A DNA stretch of 64,000 nucleotides from Brachybacterium ginsengisoli (lineage in GTDB: Bacteria > Actinomycetota > Actinomycetes > Actinomycetales > Dermabacteraceae), in assembly GCF_002407065.1 (NCBI RefSeq), contig NZ_CP023564.1, forward strand, positions 62,001 to 126,000, in the 5' to 3' direction. The notes below the pieces were generated by a model. The model was not told where the DNA came from and searched no databases. It was given only the letters and a program-made list of their open reading frames with translations. Shown here piece after piece: positions 56,794-64,000 of the stretch; the first letter of the stretch is position 1, and every line of letters starts with the position of its first letter. The translations under genes and the position numbers were made by a program.

Positions 56794-57534
56794 ATGACCA
56801 ACCAGTCCAGCCCCGCACCCCAGCAGCGCCCCGCGATCGTCGGTCACCGCGGCGCCTCGGCCCACGCCCCCGAGAACACCCTCGCCGCGTTCCGACGGGC
56901 GCTCGAGGACGGCGCGCAGCTGCTCGAGTGCGATGTGCACCTGAGCGCCGACGGCGAGGTGGTCGTCATGCACGACGAGACGATCGACCGCACCGTCGCC
57001 TCCGACTCGCCCCTGCGCACCGGGGCGATCGGCGAGCTCACGCGGGCGCAGCTCGACACCGTGCTGCTCGAGGGCGGGGAGCGCGTGCCCTCCCTCGCCG
57101 AGCTGCTGGAGATGACCACCGCCCCGGTGTTCATCGAGGTCAAGGTCGCCGCCGCGGCCCAGGCCGTCGCCGAGATCCTCACCGCGCTGCCGAAGGGCTC
57201 CCCGGCCGCGGCCTCCACGGTCATCTCCTTCCATGTCGATGCGCTCGCCGAGATCCGCCGCACCACCGAGACGCCGGTCTCCTACCTGGTCGGCCAGGTC
57301 GACGAGCAGGCGATCGCGACTGCCCGCGAGCTCGGCGCGGCCGGGATCGGCCCCTCGATCAAGGGGCTCAGCCTGCAGGCGGCCGAGGCCGTGCATGAGG
57401 CCGGGCTCGCGGTGAACCCGTGGACGGTCAACACTGTTCCGCAGCTCGAGGTGGCGCTGGCCTGCGGCGTCGACACGATCACCACGGACGATCCGGCGTG
57501 GGTGCAGTGCGAGCTGGATGTGCGTCTGGGGTGA
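56794..57534 (+). CDS. Glycerophosphodiester phosphodiesterase 2
   Basis: A 246-residue GDPD paralogous to the previous gene: IVGHRGASAHAPENTLAAF, LECDVHLSADGEVVVMHD, TAPVFIEVKV, and INPWTVNT-like VNPWTVNTVPQLEVAL near the end. About 40 percent identity between the pair is apparent by eye, not computed. AGGAG lies 5 bases before ATG 56794. Two GDPDs with one importer suggests different diester substrates or regulation. A promoter of its own in the 183-bp gap is possible. Confidence 0.92.
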   Translation: MTNQSSPAPQQRPAIVGHRGASAHAPENTLAAFRRALEDGAQLLECDVHLSADGEVVVMHDETIDRTVASDSPLRTGAIGELTRAQLDTVLLEGGERVPSLAELLEMTTAPVFIEVKVAAAAQAVAEILTALPKGSPAAASTVISFHVDALAEIRRTTETPVSYLVGQVDEQAIATARELGAAGIGPSIKGLSLQAAEAVHEAGLAVNPWTVNTVPQLEVALACGVDTITTDDPAWVQCELDVRLG

Positions 57535-57582
57535 GCGTGCGGGCTGCGGTCGACGGGCGCCGCCCGCGCTCTGTCAGGTGTC

Positions 57583-57623
57583 CTTGACATTTTGTGTCAA
57601 GATCCCTTGACTTCGATGTCAAG
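57583..57623. promoter_or_regulatory. Two inverted-repeat sites before the membrane protein-XRE pair
   Basis: CTTGACATTTTGTGTCAAG (57583-57601) and CTTGAC-TTCGAT-GTCAAG (57606-57623) are both inverted repeats of CTTGACA/TGTCAAG type. The second contains TTGACT, a -35 with TTACTT 17 bp on (57630-57635) as -10. Binding would block the promoter, so the XRE protein encoded by the second gene is the likely autorepressor. Confidence 0.6.
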
Positions 57624-57711
57624 CACGCCTTACTTTTGAGGGGAAGGCGATGCTGGTGCTCCGGCCGGGGCATCGCAACCGCATCGATCATCATCGAGTG
57701 AAGGAGTCGCC

Positions 57712-58104
57712 ATGACCGCCGCCACCACCCCCCGCTCCCGCGTCAACCGGGTCTTCGCCGTCCGCTTCGTCGGCGGGGTCGTCCTCTACGTCGCGAGCCT
57801 CGCGCTGACCCAGGTCGCGCAGGCCGTCGGCGTCCCGGCCTGGCTGCCCGCGCTGCTCGTGCTCCCCGCCGTCGGCCTGATGGCCTGGGCGAACATCGAC
57901 ATGTACCGCAGCGGCGACGAGTTCGAGCGTCGCAAGATCGCCGAGGCGGTCATGGTCGCCTTCGTCGTCTCCGTGCCGCTGATCCTCGCCGTCGGCGTGC
58001 TGCAGTTCTCGCTGCTCCCGGCGATGAACTGGATCTTCGCCTTCTCGATCCTCATGCTCGCCTGGATCGCGGGGACCATCGTCTCCGCCGTCCGGTACCG
58101 CTGA
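57712..58104 (+). CDS. Four-helix membrane protein of unknown function, paired with an XRE regulator
   Basis: A 130-residue protein with four predicted membrane segments, e.g. VGGVVLYVASLALTQVA, WLPALLVLPAVGLMAWA, AVMVAFVVSVPLILAVGVL and IFAFSILMLAWIAGTIV. Such short proteins with a downstream XRE gene of about 70 residues are widespread in Gram-positive bacteria; function is unknown, maybe a partner sensor. ATG 57712 follows AAGGAGTCGCC. Confidence 0.75.
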   Translation: MTAATTPRSRVNRVFAVRFVGGVVLYVASLALTQVAQAVGVPAWLPALLVLPAVGLMAWANIDMYRSGDEFERRKIAEAVMVAFVVSVPLILAVGVLQFSLLPAMNWIFAFSILMLAWIAGTIVSAVRYR

Positions 58105-58115
58105 GCGGGCCCGCG

Positions 58116-58331
58116 ATGCGCAACGACCTCAAGGCCCGCCGCGCCGAGCGCCGCTGGTCCCAGGCCGAGCTCGGCACCGCCCTCGGCGTCTCCCGCCAGA
58201 CCGTGATCGCCCTCGAGAACGACCGCTACGACCCCTCCCTCCCGCTGGCCTTCCGGATCGCCGCCCTGTTCGGGTGCTCCATCGAGGAGATCTTTCAGCC
58301 CGAGGCGGACGGCGCCGACGGCGCCGCCTGA
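58116..58331 (+). CDS. XRE-type helix-turn-helix regulator (YozG-like)
   Basis: A 71-residue protein that is almost only the helix-turn-helix domain: RNDLKARRAERRWSQAELGTALGVSRQTVIALENDRYDPSLPLAFRIAALFGCSIEEIF. It lies 11 bp after the membrane protein gene and probably binds the inverted repeats upstream of the pair. Confidence 0.87.
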   Translation: MRNDLKARRAERRWSQAELGTALGVSRQTVIALENDRYDPSLPLAFRIAALFGCSIEEIFQPEADGADGAA

Positions 58332-58469
58332 ATCGCCCGTCAGGGCGGGGCTCGCTTGGTAGGTTGGGGGCGGTCCTGTGGGGCCGATCACAGAAAGTGG
58401 TCGGGCCCGGTCCTGCCACCACCCCCACCCCCGCCCGCGCGCTGCGCGAGGCACCGGAAGGTGACTTCT

Positions 58470-62449
<3,980 letters not shown>

Positions 62450-62471
62450 GCCGACCTCGATCTGATCAGGG

Positions 62472-62506
62472 AGGGCCCGGCCGGGAACGGTCGGGCCCTT
62501 CTTGTG
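62472..62506 (+). terminator. Rho-independent terminator after gdhA
   Basis: Stem AGGGCCCGGCCG (62472-62483) pairing with 62488-62499 (one G-T pair), loop GGAA, followed by TTCTTGTGTG. It lies 23 bp after the gdhA stop. Confidence 0.8.
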
Positions 62507-62531
62507 TGTGGGCGGCCCGGGGGGTGGGTCT

Positions 62532-62581
62532 CGACGTTGTGCGCTGTGCTTCCAGCAGTGGAAGCACAGCGCACAACGTCG
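62532..62581. repeat. Long palindrome, type A, copy 4
   Basis: Arms 62532-62554 and 62559-62581 (23 nt, perfect) around GCAG. Core GTTGTGCGCTGTGCTTCCA. It lies after the gdhA terminator. Confidence 0.88.
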
Positions 62582-62733
62582 TTCGAGGCGCCGGTGCGTG
62601 CGTGTGCGCCGGCCCGGCTCCTGGGCCCGGCGGCCGCGGCACCCGTCGGCCCTGCTGCCGGGGTCCGCGTCGTCGCGGGCCATGCTCGGGAACCGCCGAC
62701 GGCAGATGTGACCCGGAGCACCCCTCGTCGACA

Positions 62734-62793
62734 TGAGAACGATTGTCGGCAACTGCTAGTCTCGCCTCATGAATCCCATGAGAACCATTATCG
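62734..62793. promoter_or_regulatory. Two Zur-box-like sites before and over the AztD-like start
   Basis: TGAGAACGATTGTCG (62734-62748) and TGAGAACCATTATCG (62779-62793) match the actinobacterial Zur-type pattern TGAAAATGATTTTCA loosely and each other closely (13 of 15). The second overlaps codons 4-8 of the gene. Confidence 0.6.
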
Positions 62794-64000
62794 CTAAGCC
62801 GCGCCTCGCCGCCCTCCTCGGCGCGAGCCTGCTCGCGCTCTCCGCCTGCGGCGGCGCGTCCGACGGCGGCACCGGAGCCTCCGACAGGGGCGCGCAGGCC
62901 TCCGACGGCGGCGGCGCCGAGGCCGCACCCTCCTCCGACCGCACCGAGGTCGGCGCGCTGTCCCCGCGCATCGTGCTCGCCCACGACGGCGGAGTGACCA
63001 CGATCGACTCGACCGACGGCGCCACGCTCGGCACCTCCGAGATCGAGGGGTACGTGCGCCTGAACCCCGCCGGCGACGGCCGGCACGTCGCCGTCAGCGC
63101 CTCCGATGCGATCACGATGTACGACACGGGACTGCTCGCCCAGGGCCACGGCGACCACTTCCACTACTACGTGCAGGAGCCCGCGCTCACCGACCTCTCC
63201 GTGAACGCCCCGCACCCCGGCCACGTGGTCCCGCACGGCGACCGCACCGCCCTGTTCTCCGACGGCACCGGCGCCATCACCATCATCGACCCCACCACGC
63301 TCGCCGACGGCGACCTCGGCGTGCTCGAGGAGACCGCCACCGACGATCCGCATCACGGCGTCGCCGTGCCGCTCGAGGACGGCGGGCTGCTCACCACCCA
63401 GGGCACCGAGGAATCCCGCAGCACCGTCCAGGTGCTCGACGCCGACGGCAAGGTCACGGCCGAGACCACCGACTGCCCGGGCGTGCACGGCGAGGCGTCC
63501 GCGCAGCCCACCGAGTCCGGTGACGTGATCAGCCTGGGCTGCGAGAACGGCTCCGTGATCTACCGCGACGGCGCGTTCCACAAGGTCGAGATCGAGGGCG
63601 ACTTCCAGCGCTCCGGCAACCAGAAGGGTCATGAGGACTCGCCGATCGTGCTCGCCGACCTCAAGGTCGAGGCCGAGCCCGAGGACGGTATCGAGCGCCC
63701 CACCGAGATCGCGCTGATCGACACCCGCGACGAGACCCAGCAGGTCGTGGACCTGGGCTCGCCCTACTGGTTCCGCTCCCTGGACCGCGGTCCCGACGGC
63801 GAGGCGCTGGTGCTCACCTACGACGGCGAGCTGAACATCCTCGATCCCGAGACCGGGGAGATGCTGCACGAGGTGCCGGTCACGGGGGAGTGGACCGAGC
63901 CCGATCAGTGGCAGCAGGCCGCTCCGATGATGGCCGTCGCCGACGGCACCGCCTTCGTGGTGGACCCGCAGGCCAAGAAGCTCACCATGGTCGACGTGGC
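62769..64000 (+). CDS. AztD-like zinc-binding lipoprotein, 3' end outside window
   Basis: About 410 residues visible. A lipobox (LLALSAC) follows the signal, then a Gly/Ser/Asp-rich linker and a beta-propeller-like domain. His-rich ligand clusters are GHGDHFHYYV, APHPGHVVPHGD, DDPHHGVAV and NQKGHEDSP, matching the AztD periplasmic zinc chaperone pattern. With the Zur-like sites this fits zinc limitation response. ATG 62769 has no Shine-Dalgarno; TAGTCT at 62757-62762 would be a -10 placing the transcript start at the ATG (leaderless). An in-frame ATG at 62778 is possible. An AztABC importer downstream of the window is expected. Confidence 0.8.
   Translation, partial: MNPMRTIIAKPRLAALLGASLLALSACGGASDGGTGASDRGAQASDGGGAEAAPSSDRTEVGALSPRIVLAHDGGVTTIDSTDGATLGTSEIEGYVRLNPAGDGRHVAVSASDAITMYDTGLLAQGHGDHFHYYVQEPALTDLSVNAPHPGHVVPHGDRTALFSDGTGAITIIDPTTLADGDLGVLEETATDDPHHGVAVPLEDGGLLTTQGTEESRSTVQVLDADGKVTAETTDCPGVHGEASAQPTESGDVISLGCENGSVIYRDGAFHKVEIEGDFQRSGNQKGHEDSPIVLADLKVEAEPEDGIERPTEIALIDTRDETQQVVDLGSPYWFRSLDRGPDGEALVLTYDGELNILDPETGEMLHEVPVTGEWTEPDQWQQAAPMMAVADGTAFVVDPQAKKLTMVDV

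Larger units (their letters stand above)
62450..62768. other. 319-bp gap between gdhA and the AztD-like gene
   Basis: It holds the gdhA terminator, the fourth type A palindrome (62532-62581) and the first Zur-box-like site (62734-62748). No gene is seen in it. Confidence 0.75.

Overview
The window is very GC-rich DNA (GC at nearly every third codon position) from a high-GC Gram-positive bacterium. Twin-arginine and lipobox export signals, a tricorn-type protease, ABC importers without their own ATPase, DtxR-type metal regulation and frequent 4-bp ATGA/GTGA gene overlaps all point to an actinobacterium. My best guess is Micrococcales, close to Brachybacterium/Dermabacteraceae; this is inference from gene content, not a database match. 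No rRNA, tRNA, CRISPR array, transposase or phage gene was seen. About 61 protein genes cover most of the 64 kb, nearly all chromosomal housekeeping or catabolic accessory genes.

Layout. 1-11.9 kb: small detoxification and modification enzymes (aminoglycoside-phosphotransferase-like kinases, GNAT acetyltransferases, VOC proteins, a PfpI protein, an alpha/beta hydrolase). Among them sits a metal ABC importer (3.9-6.7 kb) with a convergent DtxR/MntR repressor whose gene overlaps the permease gene antisense, and a perfect 18-bp palindrome in front of the importer. 12-15 kb: lactate racemase LarA with cofactor genes LarE and LarB (no LarC here), then a Doc toxin with a ribbon-helix-helix-like antitoxin. 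15.9-21.6 kb: a Tat-exported PHP phosphoesterase, then a LacI regulator, uxaC and a uxuB-like dehydrogenase for hexuronate catabolism, with a shared operator-like motif. 21.8-26 kb: a DUF559 nuclease-like gene lying between two long palindromes, and a CPBP protease/histidine kinase/response regulator operon. 26-34 kb: an FGGY sugar kinase; a DyP peroxidase/PCu(A)C copper chaperone/membrane protein group; a universal stress protein; small regulators.

34-45 kb: a repeat-dense convergent gap (26-bp tandem repeats plus three or four long palindromes) next to a MarR gene and a tricorn protease; an SGNH/SLH-like envelope pair; a secreted GH76 mannanase; and an exonuclease III gene whose reading frame contains a 72-bp near-perfect palindrome as exactly 24 codons. 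45-50 kb: a luciferase-like oxidoreductase, an alcohol dehydrogenase divergent from a TetR gene, a BCCT transporter and a ferritin with iron-box-like upstream sites. 50.5-57.5 kb: a LacI regulator divergent from a Ugp-like ABC importer (two permeases and a binding lipoprotein, no ATPase) and two glycerophosphodiester phosphodiesterases, which together look like a uptake-and-use unit for glycerol-3-phosphate or glycerophosphodiesters. 57.7-64 kb: a membrane protein/XRE regulator pair, a secreted GH84 hexosaminidase, glutamate dehydrogenase and an AztD-like zinc lipoprotein running off the end with two Zur-box-like sites.

The most unusual signal is the set of long palindromes of at least three sequence types. 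They lie almost always 3' of genes, but one copy sits in frame inside exonuclease III and two lie on either side of the DUF559 gene. This resembles a REP-like or protein-coding palindromic element system and is the part most worth follow-up.
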